This document shows positions 1 to 9,372 of a DNA stretch of 64,000 nt, piece by piece; position 1 is the stretch's first letter; each line of letters opens with the position of its first letter. The notes beneath the pieces were generated by a model. The model worked only from the letters and a program-made list of their open reading frames with translations. It was not told the origin of the DNA and made no database searches. The DNA is from Mesorhizobium sp. RMAD-H1. GTDB taxonomy: Bacteria > Pseudomonadota > Alphaproteobacteria > Rhizobiales > Rhizobiaceae. Position numbers and translations under genes: made by a program. Location: assembly GCF_014191375.1 (NCBI RefSeq), contig NZ_JACHWN010000004.1, positions 62,001 through 126,000 of the forward strand, read 5' to 3'.

Positions 1-1
1 G

Positions 2-106
2 AAAAACCTCGATGGTTGCCCACTTGGTTGGCTGCCCGCTTTTGTGGCAATGCTTTGGTTCACCCTGATAATGATTTTGCCGCGCCAAATCTTAAGAAAG
101 CGTTAA
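2..106 (+). CDS. possible 3' end of a membrane protein gene (partial at window edge)
   Basis: An open frame enters from the left edge and stops at TAA 104-106. It would encode about 34 residues ending in a hydrophobic stretch (around WLPAFVAMLWF) and a basic tail (LRKR), as at the end of a membrane protein. Other frames are also open for short distances, so this is a weak call. The rest of 107-217, up to deoB, holds two TTAAC half-sites (103-107 and 123-127) but no recognisable promoter or terminator. Confidence 0.25.
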   Translation, partial: KNLDGCPLGWLPAFVAMLWFTLIMILPRQILRKR

Positions 107-217
107 CATCTGCCGGATGGCATTAACCATGCGGGCTCTCAGGATCGGAACTGGTTCCCCGTTTGTCATCGGGCCGGTTTTCTCCTATCTGTATGCTAGG
201 CATCGAAAGAAAATTGC

Positions 218-1453
218 ATGGCTCGGGTCTTCCTCTTCGTACTTGATTCCTTCGGCATCGGCGGTGCGCCGGACGCCGGACAATTCGGCGACGCGGGCGC
301 GGATACGCTGGGCCATATCGCGGCGGCCTGCGCAGCCGGCGCGGGCGATCGGGAGGGCCTGCGCAAGGGACCGCTCGCCCTGCCGAACATGACGGCGCTC
401 GGCCTCGCAAAGGCCGCGCAACTGGCGACAGGCAGGGTACCGGCAGGGCTTGATGGCCATGTGGCGCCGCAGGGCCTGTGGGGTGCGGCCGAGGAGGTCT
501 CGCGCGGCAAGGATACGCCTTCGGGGCATTGGGAGATCGCCGGTGTTCCCGTGCCGTTCGACTGGGGCTATTTCCCGCATGAGATCCCGGCCTTCCCGGG
601 CGATCTCCTGGACGAGATCGCGCGCCGGTCGGATATTCCGGGCACCCTCGGCAATTGCCATGCCTCCGGCACCGAGATCATCGAGCGCTTCGGCGAGGAG
701 CATATCAGAACGGCCAAGCCGATCTTCTATACATCGACGGATTCCGTCCTGCAGATCGCCGCGCATGAGACGCATTTCGGCCTGGAGCGTCTCTATGCCC
801 TGTGTGCGGTCGCGCGCGAACTGGTCGACCCCCTGAATATCGGCCGCGTCATCGCGCGGCCCTTCATCGGCGAAACGGCTTCCACCTTCCAGCGTACCGG
901 CAATCGCCGCGACTATTCGGTTCCGCCGCCGGAGCCGACCGTCCTCGACCGGCTCACGGAGGCCGGGCGCAAGGTCATCGGCGTCGGCAAGATCGGCGAT
1001 ATCTTCGCCCACCGCGGCGTGCCGGATGTGCGCAAGGCCAATGGCAACATGGCGCTCTTCGATGCGACGCTCGAGGCGATGAAGGATGCGCGCGAGGGGG
1101 ATCTGGTCTTCACCAATTTCGTCGATTTCGACATGCTCTACGGCCATCGCCGTGACGTGCCGGGCTACGCCGCAGCACTCGAGGCCTTCGACCGCAGGCT
1201 GCCCGAGGCACTCGCCCTGATGAAACCGGGCGACCTCCTGATCCTGACGGCGGACCACGGCTGCGATCCGACCTGGCAGGGCACCGACCATACCCGCGAG
1301 CGCGTTCCCGTACTCGCCTATGGCGCGGGCGCGGGCGCGATCGGTATCCGGCCGACCTTCGCCGATATCGGCGAAAGCGTCGCCGCCCATCTCGGCTTGC
1401 CCGGGGGTAAGCATGGCGCGAGCTTCCTGAAAGACGTGGGTCGGAATGCCTGA
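218..1453 (+). CDS. deoB: phosphopentomutase
   Basis: Cytosolic enzyme of nucleoside salvage that interconverts ribose or deoxyribose 1-phosphate and 5-phosphate. The 411-residue product has the usual family length. The N-terminal metal-binding segment [10 protein letters not shown], the phospho-acceptor segment [10 protein letters not shown] near residue 100, and the C-terminal alkaline-phosphatase-superfamily metal motif [16 protein letters not shown] are all present. Its last 8 bases overlap the start of mutM, so the two genes are probably co-transcribed. No other deoxyribonucleoside catabolic gene is in view, so its partner genes probably lie to the left or elsewhere. Confidence 0.95.
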   Translation: MARVFLFVLDSFGIGGAPDAGQFGDAGADTLGHIAAACAAGAGDREGLRKGPLALPNMTALGLAKAAQLATGRVPAGLDGHVAPQGLWGAAEEVSRGKDTPSGHWEIAGVPVPFDWGYFPHEIPAFPGDLLDEIARRSDIPGTLGNCHASGTEIIERFGEEHIRTAKPIFYTSTDSVLQIAAHETHFGLERLYALCAVARELVDPLNIGRVIARPFIGETASTFQRTGNRRDYSVPPPEPTVLDRLTEAGRKVIGVGKIGDIFAHRGVPDVRKANGNMALFDATLEAMKDAREGDLVFTNFVDFDMLYGHRRDVPGYAAALEAFDRRLPEALALMKPGDLLILTADHGCDPTWQGTDHTRERVPVLAYGAGAGAIGIRPTFADIGESVAAHLGLPGGKHGASFLKDVGRNA

Positions 1454-2339
1454 ACTGCCCGAGGTGGAGACCGTCCGGCGCGGCCTGCAGCCGGTCATGG
1501 AGGGCGCGCTGCTCGTCTCAGTGGAGCAGAACCGCGCCGATCTGCGCTTTCCCTTCCCTGAGCGTTTCGCCGAAAAGCTCGAAGGCCGGCGCATCGAGGC
1601 GCTGGGCCGGCGCGCGAAATATCTGACGATCCATCTCGAAGGCGGGCTCTGCGTCATCAGCCATCTCGGCATGTCGGGCTCCTACCGCATCGAACTGGAC
1701 GAGGGGACAGGGACCCCCGGTGCATTTCACCACGATCGCTCCAGGAACGTGCTGCATGATCATCTCGTCATGACCGTGGAGCGCAGGGGCGGCGGCCGGG
1801 CGCGCATCGTCTACAACGATCCCCGGCGCTTCGGCTTCATGGCGCTGGCGGAGCCCGGCATGCTCGACAGCCATCCGATGCTGAAGGGGCTGGGCGTCGA
1901 GCCCACGGGCAACGCGCTGAGCGGCGAATTACTGGCAAGCCTCTTTGCCGGCAGGCAGGCGCCGCTCAAGGCGGCTCTCCTCGATCAGCGGCTGATCGCC
2001 GGCCTCGGCAATATCTATGTCTGCGAGGCATTGTGGCGCGCCGGTCTTTCGCCCCTGCGCAAGGCGGCGACCATCGCCACGCCGGCAGGCCGGAAAACGC
2101 CTCGGGCCGAGGCGCTCGCCTTCGCGGTGCGCGACGTCATCGCCGATGCGATCGCCGCGGGCGGATCGAGCCTGCGCGACTACAGGCAGGCCGACGGCGC
2201 GCTCGGCTATTTCCAGCACAGTTTTTCCGTTTACGACCGCGAGGGGGCGCCTTGCCCGCGGCCCGGCTGCGGTGGCACGGTGGGGCGCGTTGTCCAGAGC
2301 GGACGCTCGACATTCTTCTGTTCCCGCTGCCAGAGATAA
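1446..2339 (+). CDS. mutM: bifunctional DNA-formamidopyrimidine glycosylase / AP lyase
   Basis: Base-excision repair enzyme that removes oxidised purines such as 8-oxoguanine and nicks the abasic site. The mature N-terminus after Met removal is [13 protein letters not shown], in which Pro1 and Glu2 are catalytic. The helix-two-turn-helix lies in the middle ([21 protein letters not shown]), and the C-terminal zinc finger has four cysteines in CPRPGC...FFCSRC. Length, 297 residues, is normal for alphaproteobacteria. The start overlaps the deoB stop by 8 bases. Repair and replication genes cluster downstream. Confidence 0.96.
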   Translation: MPELPEVETVRRGLQPVMEGALLVSVEQNRADLRFPFPERFAEKLEGRRIEALGRRAKYLTIHLEGGLCVISHLGMSGSYRIELDEGTGTPGAFHHDRSRNVLHDHLVMTVERRGGGRARIVYNDPRRFGFMALAEPGMLDSHPMLKGLGVEPTGNALSGELLASLFAGRQAPLKAALLDQRLIAGLGNIYVCEALWRAGLSPLRKAATIATPAGRKTPRAEALAFAVRDVIADAIAAGGSSLRDYRQADGALGYFQHSFSVYDREGAPCPRPGCGGTVGRVVQSGRSTFFCSRCQR

Positions 2340-2376
2340 TCATGCACAGGCACCATGATCACCAGGAGGAGCTGCC

Positions 2377-3150
2377 ATGGCCTATGAGAACATCATCGTC
2401 GAAACACGTGGCCCCGTCGGCCTGATACGGCTCAACCGTCCGCAGGCGCTCAACGCCCTCAATGCCGCCCTGCTCACCGAATTGAACGCCGCGCTTTCCG
2501 CCTTCGATGCGGACGGGCGGATCGGCGCCATGGTCATCACCGGTTCGGAAAAGGCCTTTGCCGCCGGCGCTGACATCAAGGAGATGCAGTCGCTCGAATT
2601 CGTTGATGTCTATATGGAGAATTTCCTCGGCGACTGGGAAAGCGTGACGCGCATCCGCAAGCCGATCATCGCGGCCGTGGCCGGTTATGCGCTCGGCGGC
2701 GGCTGCGAGCTCGCGATGATGTGCGATTTCATCATCGCGGCCAAGACCGCCAAATTCGGCCAGCCCGAGATCACGCTCGGCGTGATGCCGGGCATGGGTG
2801 GCACGCAGCGGCTCGCCCGCTTCGTCGGCAAGGCCAAGGCGATGGACCTCTGCCTCACCGGGCGCATGATGGACGCCGAGGAGGCGGAACGCTGCGGCCT
2901 GGTGGCACGCGTCGTGCCGGGCCAGGACCTGCTCGAGGAGGCGATCCAGGCGGCCGAAAAGATCGCGTCCTTCTCCCAGCCTGTCGTCATGATGACCAAG
3001 GAGACGGTCAACCGCGCCTTTGAGACGACGCTCGCCGAGGGGCTGCGTTTCGAGCGGCGGATTTTCCATTCCATGTTCGCGCTCGAGGACCAGAAGGAGG
3101 GCATGGCGGCCTTCACCGGCAAGCGCACGCCTTCCTTCAAGAACCGGTGA
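2377..3150 (+). CDS. enoyl-CoA hydratase (crotonase family)
   Basis: 257-residue cytosolic crotonase-fold protein that should hydrate trans-2-enoyl-CoA in fatty-acid beta-oxidation. The oxyanion-hole segments are [11 protein letters not shown] (near residue 65) and [16 protein letters not shown] (near residue 105), and the catalytic glutamates are present in GGGCELAM and [14 protein letters not shown] strong ribosome-binding site, GGAGGAG, lies 6-12 bases before the ATG. The gene sits between mutM and rpsT, a conserved position in Rhizobiales. The exact substrate chain length cannot be told from sequence. Confidence 0.92.
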   Translation: MAYENIIVETRGPVGLIRLNRPQALNALNAALLTELNAALSAFDADGRIGAMVITGSEKAFAAGADIKEMQSLEFVDVYMENFLGDWESVTRIRKPIIAAVAGYALGGGCELAMMCDFIIAAKTAKFGQPEITLGVMPGMGGTQRLARFVGKAKAMDLCLTGRMMDAEEAERCGLVARVVPGQDLLEEAIQAAEKIASFSQPVVMMTKETVNRAFETTLAEGLRFERRIFHSMFALEDQKEGMAAFTGKRTPSFKNR

Positions 3151-3238
3151 GGACACGTCCCGCCGACGGCGGCGCGAAGCCGTGATGGGCTCCTCCCTTA
3201 TTAAAGAGCTCCACGATCGAGAATCCTCGAGGAATTGA

Positions 3239-3267
3239 TTGACGCGAGGGGAAAGCTGATCTATAAG
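3239..3267 (+). promoter_or_regulatory. sigma70-type promoter for rpsT
   Basis: TTGACG at 3239-3244 and TATAAG at 3262-3267 are separated by exactly 17 bases, close to the rhizobial CTTGAC-N17-CTATAT pattern. It lies about 90 bases before the rpsT ATG, in the gap after ech. The transcribed leader would be roughly 85 bases. Confidence 0.6.
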
Positions 3268-3358
3268 CCCGCCACGGTTTGGCGGCCCCTCGGCTGCCCT
3301 TGATAGTTTTGTGCCCGGCGATATCGGCCGGATAGCTGACAGAAAAAGAGAGGCATTC

Positions 3359-3625
3359 ATGGCCAACACTCCTTCGGCCAAGAAAGCGGTGCGCAAGATC
3401 GACGCCCGCACGCAAGTCAACAAGGCCCGCCGTTCGCGTGTCCGCACCTTCCTGCGCAAGTTCGAGGATGCGGTTGCCAGCGGCGACAAGGCGGCCGCGC
3501 AGGCTGCCTTCAAGGCGGCCGAGCCGGAGATGATGCGCGCTGCAAGCAAGGGCGTCGTTCACAAGAATACGGCTGCCCGCAAGGTCTCGCGCCTTGCCAA
3601 GCGGCTCAAGGCGCTGACCGCCTGA
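3359..3625 (+). CDS. rpsT: 30S ribosomal protein S20
   Basis: 88-residue basic protein that binds 16S rRNA in the small subunit. The N-terminus [13 protein letters not shown] and the C-terminal [16 protein letters not shown] are typical of S20. The ATG at 3359 is chosen over in-frame upstream starts because it matches the family N-terminus and follows a purine-rich AAAAAGAGAGG. It is monocistronic: it has its own promoter (3239-3267) and a strong terminator immediately downstream (3652-3680). Confidence 0.97.
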   Translation: MANTPSAKKAVRKIDARTQVNKARRSRVRTFLRKFEDAVASGDKAAAQAAFKAAEPEMMRAASKGVVHKNTAARKVSRLAKRLKALTA

Positions 3626-3651
3626 CCATTTTTTTGGCACAATTTTATAGG

Positions 3652-3680
3652 AACCCGGCTTATCATTAGCCGGGTTTTTT
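3652..3680 (+). terminator. intrinsic terminator of rpsT
   Basis: AACCCGGCT at 3652-3660 and AGCCGGGTT at 3668-3676 form a 9-bp stem around a 7-base loop, followed by a run of T. It begins 27 bases after the rpsT stop codon. Confidence 0.88.
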
Positions 3681-4333
3681 GTTTCTGGCCCAATGGGTTG
3701 GCGTTTTCCGGCTTGCTGCGGGCGATTGTCCGTGTCCACATACGGGTAACAATTGTGTAAAAAAGCATTTGTATCCTGAAACGACGTTGTTGTTTTTATT
3801 GTAGTATTTTCAATGGTTTGCGCATCTTTATCAACAGATATCCACAGGGCGGCGAAGAATCCGCGAAGCCGCCGAATGTCAAGCATTTTTTTAAAATTTT
3901 TTTCCAAGCCGTGGCTGTTGCCGGAAGGAGAAAACAGCCGCCGAAAAACGTATTGAATCCGAAGACCTTATCTCATTTACCATTTTTATCCGCCAAATGG
4001 AGCACCCTTCAGACCGCAGCAAACCCTTAAAAAACGGTTACGTTCGCACTTGCCCTCGACGCCCCGGGTTTTGTAATGTCCTCTCATCAAGAGGGATGGG
4101 CCACCGGGTCCAGGGTCAAGCAACAATCCGCCGTTCAGTTCGAACGCAGGCCATGTCTGCGAACAGAATTCTGTTGTCGAATGCGGCGGTATGAGGCGGG
4201 GTGCGCTGTAGTGCGTTTTCAGTCATTTACCGGTTGTTTACCGGAACGAACTTTTGCGCGGCAAATGAAAATTGAGTGGTTGTTGAGCGGCGGCGTACAG
4301 GCAATCAGCATGGAGTGAAAGGAGACTGAGTCG
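3681..4333. other. dnaA upstream region: DnaA-box-like sites and AT-rich tract (possible origin or dnaA control region)
   Basis: This 650-base gap has no convincing gene. It contains TTATCAACA (3828-3836) and ATATCCACA (3838-3846), each one mismatch from the DnaA box TTATCCACA and one base apart. A pure A/T tract follows at 3886-3903. An 11-base-period direct repeat, TTTACCGG at 4226-4233 and 4237-4244, lies nearer dnaA. This could be an origin or an autoregulatory dnaA promoter. In several Rhizobiales the chromosomal origin lies next to hemE rather than dnaA, so origin function is uncertain. Confidence 0.4.
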
Positions 4334-5998
4334 TTGGACCAGCCGACCGGCTGGGGTGATGCGGGGTCCGAGCGGCCACGAAATGAGAAAGCGCTGAAAT
4401 GGCGTGCCGGAAATGAAATGACAGGCGAGGCGAGAATGATATTGAGCAGCAAGGCGAACAAAGAGATGCGCAGCGAGGCGTACAACACCGCCCTTCCGGC
4501 AATACCCACTTCAGCTTGCGAAAGGGATGCAATGGATCCGAGCATCAGTTCCGGCGAAGCCGCGTTTGAGCGGCTGACGAGCAAGCTGAAGGCGCGTGTC
4601 GGCAGCGAGATCTATTCCAGCTGGTTCGGTCGCCTGAAACTCGACGAAATCTCGAAGAGCGTCGTCCGCCTCTCCGTTCCCACCGCCTTCCTGCGCTCGT
4701 GGATCAACAACCATTATGCCGATCTCCTGACGCAGCTCTGGCAGGAGGAAAACGATCAGATCCTGAAGGTGGAGGTCGTGGTACGCAGCGTCAGCCGCGC
4801 TGCCCGGGTGCCGCTCGTGGCGGCGTCGGGCGAGACCACCGAAACGCGCGTGCCTGTGCGCGAGAAGATCGCTTTCCCCGTCGGCCAGACCAGTCATGAG
4901 AAGCGCATCCCGCAGGCCATCGCGGAGGCCGCGAGCCAGGGGGCCGTGTTCGGTTCGCCGCTCGATCCGCGTTATACCTTCGAAAGCTTCGTCGACGGCG
5001 CTTCCAACCGCGTCGTTCTCGCCGCCGCCCGCACCATCGCCGAGGCGGGTTCCAGCGCGGTGCGTTTCAACCCGCTGTTCATCCACGCTTCGGTGGGCCT
5101 CGGAAAGACCCATCTCCTGCAGGCGATCGCCGCGGCCGCGCTGAAGCGCCATGAAAAGGCGCGCGTCGTCTATCTCACGGCAGAATATTTCATGTGGCGC
5201 TTCGCCACCGCGATCCGCGACAACAACGCGCTCTCCTTCAAGGAGCAGCTGCGCGACATCGACCTGCTCATCATCGACGACATGCAGTTCCTGCAGGGCA
5301 AGTCGATCCAGCATGAGTTCTGCCATCTCCTCAATACGCTGCTCGACAGCGCCAAGCAGGTCGTCGTCGCCGCCGACCGCGCGCCGTCCGAGCTGGAATC
5401 GCTCGATGTGCGGGTGCGCTCGCGGCTCCAGGGCGGCGTGGCACTGGAAATCGCTCCCCCGGATTATGAAATGCGCCTGGAGATCCTCAAGCGCCGGCTG
5501 GTCGCCGCGCAGGCAGAGGATCATAGCCTCGATATCCCGGAGGAAATCCTCGCCCATGTGGCGCAGACCGTCACCGGCTCTGGCCGCGAACTGGAAGGCG
5601 CGTTCAACCAGCTCCTTTTCCGCCAGTCCTTCGAACCCAATCTTTCCATCGATCGCGTCGACGAGCTGCTGGGGCATCTGACCCGCGCCGGCGAGCCGAA
5701 GCGCATCCGCATCGAGGAAATCCAGCGCATCGTCGCGCGCCACTACAACGTCTCCAAGCAGGACCTTCTCTCCAACCGCCGCACGCGCACCATCGTGAAG
5801 CCGCGCCAGGTGGCGATGTATCTCGCCAAGATGCTGACGCCCCGTTCGCTGCCGGAGATCGGCCGCCGCTTCGGTGGACGCGATCATACCACCGTCCTGC
5901 ATGCCGTCCGCAAGATCGAGGATCTGGTCGGCGCCGACCAGAAGCTGGCGCAGGAGCTCGAACTCCTGAAGCGGCTCATCAACGATCAGGCAGCCTGA
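4334..5998 (+). CDS. dnaA: chromosomal replication initiator protein DnaA
   Basis: AAA+ ATPase that binds DnaA boxes and opens the origin. The core begins near residue 70 ([16 protein letters not shown], domain I). Walker A VGLGKTH is near residue 255, Walker [11 protein letters not shown] near 310, and the DNA-binding signature [11 protein letters not shown] near 513. The start is uncertain. TTG at 4334 has a good GGAG site 9 bases upstream and gives 554 residues; ATG at 4532, preceded by AAAGGG, gives 488 residues, closer to family length. The stop is unambiguous. DnaA-box-like sites flank the gene on both sides (3828-3846 and 6063-6071), which fits autoregulation. Confidence 0.93.
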   Translation: MDQPTGWGDAGSERPRNEKALKWRAGNEMTGEARMILSSKANKEMRSEAYNTALPAIPTSACERDAMDPSISSGEAAFERLTSKLKARVGSEIYSSWFGRLKLDEISKSVVRLSVPTAFLRSWINNHYADLLTQLWQEENDQILKVEVVVRSVSRAARVPLVAASGETTETRVPVREKIAFPVGQTSHEKRIPQAIAEAASQGAVFGSPLDPRYTFESFVDGASNRVVLAAARTIAEAGSSAVRFNPLFIHASVGLGKTHLLQAIAAAALKRHEKARVVYLTAEYFMWRFATAIRDNNALSFKEQLRDIDLLIIDDMQFLQGKSIQHEFCHLLNTLLDSAKQVVVAADRAPSELESLDVRVRSRLQGGVALEIAPPDYEMRLEILKRRLVAAQAEDHSLDIPEEILAHVAQTVTGSGRELEGAFNQLLFRQSFEPNLSIDRVDELLGHLTRAGEPKRIRIEEIQRIVARHYNVSKQDLLSNRRTRTIVKPRQVAMYLAKMLTPRSLPEIGRRFGGRDHTTVLHAVRKIEDLVGADQKLAQELELLKRLINDQAA

Positions 5999-6062
5999 TC
6001 CCGTCTTCCGGGGTGAGAACGACTTTCAATCTGGTCGCAAGTTGTTCTAATTAAAGCTCCAG

Positions 6063-6071
6063 TTATCAACA
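6063..6071 (+). promoter_or_regulatory. DnaA-box-like site between dnaA and dnaN
   Basis: TTATCAACA, one mismatch from the DnaA box, in the 230-base spacer between dnaA and dnaN. It could tie dnaN expression to DnaA. The remaining spacer shows no clear terminator, so read-through from dnaA to dnaN is possible. Confidence 0.4.
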
Positions 6072-6230
6072 GAAAGCCGGTCCGTGCGGGCTTAGCAGCC
6101 TTTCCCGGACTTGCTTTCGGGCCTCGATATCTGCCACTTTACACCCCCTTGGGGCGGGCTCCCGCCCCGTTCCGGCTAGGCGGCGCCGATGTCCGCTTTG
6201 TCCGGTCAGAAGTCAGCGAGTCCGGTTACC

Positions 6231-7349
6231 ATGCGTGTCACTCTCGAACGTTCCAATCTCTTGAAGTCGCTCAATCACGTTCATCGCGTCGTCGAGCGGC
6301 GCAACACCATACCTATTCTGTCGAACGTACTGCTTCAGGCCGATGGCGCGAGCCTTCAGCTGAAGGCGACCGATCTCGACCTGGAGATTACCGAGGCGAC
6401 CGCGGCGATGGTCGAGCAGGCCGGCGCGACCACCGTGCCCGCCCATCTGCTCTATGACATCGTGCGCAAGCTGCCGGATGGCGCCGAGGTGCAGCTTGCC
6501 ACCAATCCGGACGGCAATTCGCTCGCCGTTCTCTCCGGCCGTTCGAATTTCCGGCTGCAATGCCTGCCGCAATCGGATTTTCCGGAGCTGACCGCCGGCT
6601 CCTTCACCCACACCTTCCGGCTGGAATCGAGCGCGCTGAAGCGGCTGATCGACCGCACGCAATTCGCCATTTCCACGGAAGAGACCCGTTATTATCTCAA
6701 CGGCATCTATCTGCACGCGATTGAGAACAATGGCGCGCTGAAGCTGCGGGCCGTCGCCACGGACGGCCATCGCCTGGCGCGCGCCGAGCTTGACGCGCCT
6801 GCCGGCTGCGAGGGCATGCCGGGGATCATCATCCCCCGCAAGACCGTGGCCGAACTGCAGAAGCTGGTGGACGATCCCGATGTCGTGGTCACGGTGGAGC
6901 TTTCCGATGCCAAGATCCGCTTCACCATCGGTTCGGTTGTCCTCACCTCGAAGCTGATCGACGGCACCTTCCCGGATTACCAGCGTGTCATCCCGACGGG
7001 CAACGACAAGAAGCTCACCATCGACCGGCAGAGTTTCGCCTCGGCTGTCGACCGCGTCTCGACCATTTCGAGCGAGCGCGGGCGGGCGGTGAAGCTCGCC
7101 ATCGCCGATGGCCAGCTGACGCTTACTGTCAACAATCCGGACTCCGGCAGCGCCACCGACGAATTGCCGGCCGATTACGATGCCGATCCGATCGAGATCG
7201 GCTTCAATTCGAAATATCTCCTCGACATCACCGGGCAGCTCTCCGGCAGCGATGCCATCTTCATGCTGGCCGATGCCGGATCGCCGACACTGGTGCGCGA
7301 TACGGGCGACGAGAACGCGCTTTACGTGCTGATGCCGATGCGCGTGTGA
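6231..7349 (+). CDS. dnaN: DNA polymerase III beta subunit (sliding clamp)
   Basis: Ring-shaped clamp that tethers Pol III to DNA. 372 residues, with the three tandem clamp domains expected of the family. The start at 6231 is chosen because MRVTLERSNLLKSLNHV matches the alphaproteobacterial N-terminus; an in-frame ATG 42 bases upstream (6189) would add 14 atypical residues. The C-terminus ends NALYVLMPMRV, the conserved clamp tail. It lies between dnaA and recF, the classical order. Confidence 0.95.
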   Translation: MRVTLERSNLLKSLNHVHRVVERRNTIPILSNVLLQADGASLQLKATDLDLEITEATAAMVEQAGATTVPAHLLYDIVRKLPDGAEVQLATNPDGNSLAVLSGRSNFRLQCLPQSDFPELTAGSFTHTFRLESSALKRLIDRTQFAISTEETRYYLNGIYLHAIENNGALKLRAVATDGHRLARAELDAPAGCEGMPGIIIPRKTVAELQKLVDDPDVVVTVELSDAKIRFTIGSVVLTSKLIDGTFPDYQRVIPTGNDKKLTIDRQSFASAVDRVSTISSERGRAVKLAIADGQLTLTVNNPDSGSATDELPADYDADPIEIGFNSKYLLDITGQLSGSDAIFMLADAGSPTLVRDTGDENALYVLMPMRV

Positions 7350-7359
7350 CGGCCGAGAG

Positions 7360-8526
7360 GTGACCGACACGACCGATGCAGACAGAAGGCGACCGGATCG
7401 GGTTGCGGTCCGGCGCCTGCGCCTTGCGCATTTCCGCAATTACCCCGGCCTTTCCCTTGCGCTCTCGCCAGCCCATGTCGTGCTGACCGGCGAGAACGGC
7501 TCGGGCAAGACCAATCTTCTGGAAGCCGTTTCCTTTCTTTCGCCCGGGCGAGGCCTGCGCCGCGCCACCTACACCGACGTAACGCAGAATGGCGCGCCGG
7601 ATGGTTTCGCCATTCATGCGACGCTGGAAAGCACCGGTTATGGCGAAGTCGAGATCGGCACCGGCCTTGCCGGCAATGCCGTTGGCGATACTGCCCGCAA
7701 GGTCCGCATCAACGGCGTGCAGGCGGCCTCGAGCGACGCGCTGCTCGACTATTCCCGCATCGTCTGGCTGGTGCCGGCCATGGATGGGCTTTTTACCGGG
7801 ACGGCTGGCGACAGGCGCCGGTTTCTCGACCGTATGGTGCTTGCCATCGATACGTCCCATGGCAAGCGGGTGCTCGACTACGAGAAGGCGATGCGCAGCC
7901 GCAATCGTCTTTTGGCTGAGGAGCGCAGCGATGCCCGTTGGCTGGACGCGATCGAGGCGCAGATGGCGGAGCTGGGCACCGCCATTGCCGCCGCCCGCGC
8001 CGAGATGATGCGGCTCATCACCGCCATGATCGAGCGCCTGCCGCAGGAAGGGCCGTTTCCGAAATCCGAATGTTTCCTGGAAGGCGCGCTGGAAAGCCGC
8101 ATCGGCATCGAGGCCGCGGTCGACCTGGAGGAGGATTTCCGGCGTTCCTTGCGCGACGGGCGGCCGCGCGACCGGGCGGCCGGGCGCACGCTCGAAGGGC
8201 CGCACAGGACCGACCTCGTCGTCCATCACCGGCCGAAGGCGATGCCGGCGGCCCTTTGCTCGACGGGAGAGCAGAAGGCGCTGCTGATCGGGCTCATCCT
8301 CGCCCATGCGAGGCTCACCGGCGAATTATCGGGCATGGCGCCGATCCTGCTTCTCGACGAGATCGCCGCTCATCTCGACGAGGGCCGCCGCGCCGCGCTT
8401 TTCGGCATCATCGATGATCTCGGTGGTCAGTCCTTCATGACGGGCACCGACCGCGCGCTCTTCGACGCGCTCGCCGGTCGCGCCCAGTTCTTCACCGTCT
8501 CGGGCGGTACGCTCAGCGCGCAATAG
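7360..8526 (+). CDS. recF: DNA replication/repair protein RecF
   Basis: SMC-like ABC ATPase that helps load RecA at single-strand gaps. Walker A GENGSGKTN lies at about residues 43-51 (LTGENGSGKTNLLEAV), the signature-like STGEQKALLIGL near 305, and Walker B ILLLDEIAAHLDE near 330. The start is GTG at 7360, 10 bases after dnaN; there is no well-spaced Shine-Dalgarno, so coupling to dnaN translation is likely. Length, 388 residues, is normal. Confidence 0.93.
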   Translation: MTDTTDADRRRPDRVAVRRLRLAHFRNYPGLSLALSPAHVVLTGENGSGKTNLLEAVSFLSPGRGLRRATYTDVTQNGAPDGFAIHATLESTGYGEVEIGTGLAGNAVGDTARKVRINGVQAASSDALLDYSRIVWLVPAMDGLFTGTAGDRRRFLDRMVLAIDTSHGKRVLDYEKAMRSRNRLLAEERSDARWLDAIEAQMAELGTAIAAARAEMMRLITAMIERLPQEGPFPKSECFLEGALESRIGIEAAVDLEEDFRRSLRDGRPRDRAAGRTLEGPHRTDLVVHHRPKAMPAALCSTGEQKALLIGLILAHARLTGELSGMAPILLLDEIAAHLDEGRRAALFGIIDDLGGQSFMTGTDRALFDALAGRAQFFTVSGGTLSAQ

Positions 8527-8592
8527 GCCGGGACAAGAATCCGGCTGACAAGCATCGGGCGCGGTTCTATTGTCCGGCCTAGGAGCGATCTC

Positions 8593-9366
8593 ATGAGCCA
8601 TCATGACGAAACCATTTTGTCCGGCCCCGAGCTGGAACGTTACGCACGCCATATCGTGCTGCCGGAGATCGGCGGGCCGGGGCAGCAGAAGCTGAAGCGT
8701 GCCCGGGTGCTGGTGGTCGGCGCGGGAGGGCTGGGCGCGCCGGTGCTGCAATATCTGGCGGCGGCGGGCGTCGGAACGCTGGGCATCGTCGATGACGACC
8801 GGGTTTCCCTTTCCAATCTGCAGCGGCAGGTGATCCACGATACCGGGAGCGTCGGCGAGGCGAAGACGCAAAGCGCCGCGCGCGGCCTGGTCCGCATCAA
8901 TCCGCATGTCAAGGTCGAGCTCCATGCGATGCGGCTCGATGCGGCCAATGCCGAGGCGCTGATCGCGGGCTATGATGTGGTCGTCGACGGCTCCGACAAT
9001 TTCGAGACGCGCTATGCCGTGGCCGATGCGGCGGCAGCAGCCGCGAGGCCGCTGGTGACGGCGGCGATCGGGCGCTTCGACGGATCGGTGACGGTGCTGA
9101 AGCCCTTCGAGGCGGGTGAGGACGGCAGACCCAACCCGTCCTATCGCGACCTCTTCCCCAGTCCGCCGCCCCCCGGCCTGGTGCCCTCCTGCGCGGAGGC
9201 CGGCGTTCTCGGCGTGCTGCCCGGCGTGCTGGGCACCTTGCAGGCCATGGAGGTCATCAAGCTCATCACCGGTACCGGCACACCGCTCGTCGGCCGGCTC
9301 CTGCTCTATGATGCCCTTGCCGCCCGTTTCGAGACGATCCGTTATAGTGCGCGGCCCAAGGGATAA
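8593..9366 (+). CDS. moeB: ThiF/MoeB/HesA-family adenylyltransferase
   Basis: E1-like enzyme that adenylates the C-terminal Gly-Gly of a small sulfur carrier (MoaD or ThiS type). The N-terminus LSGPELERYARHIVLPEIGG and the nucleotide-binding VVGAGGLGAPVLQYLAAAGVG (residues about 35-55) are typical, and the conserved cysteine is in VPSCAEAG. The CxxC pairs that bind zinc in E. coli MoeB are absent: the first position reads PSYRDLFP instead of CYRCLFP. Whether it serves molybdopterin, thiamine or both cannot be decided here. An AGGAG site precedes the ATG. Only 6 bases separate it from the AcnX genes. Confidence 0.85.
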   Translation: MSHHDETILSGPELERYARHIVLPEIGGPGQQKLKRARVLVVGAGGLGAPVLQYLAAAGVGTLGIVDDDRVSLSNLQRQVIHDTGSVGEAKTQSAARGLVRINPHVKVELHAMRLDAANAEALIAGYDVVVDGSDNFETRYAVADAAAAAARPLVTAAIGRFDGSVTVLKPFEAGEDGRPNPSYRDLFPSPPPPGLVPSCAEAGVLGVLPGVLGTLQAMEVIKLITGTGTPLVGRLLLYDALAARFETIRYSARPKG

Positions 9367-9372
9367 TCGACA

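Noticed and set aside
101-128. two TTAAC half-sites as a CtrA box before deoB
   Set aside because: The TTAA elements are 16 bases apart rather than 7, so they do not form a full site.
185-1672. 495-codon minus-strand open frame across deoB
   Set aside because: Antisense to a clear deoB; its composition (Arg, Ala, Asp-rich) and lack of a ribosome-binding site fit a GC-driven shadow frame.
3818-4318. short plus-strand frames in the dnaA upstream region
   Set aside because: No family resemblance, overlapping each other, and lying over DnaA-box-like and A/T-rich sequence.
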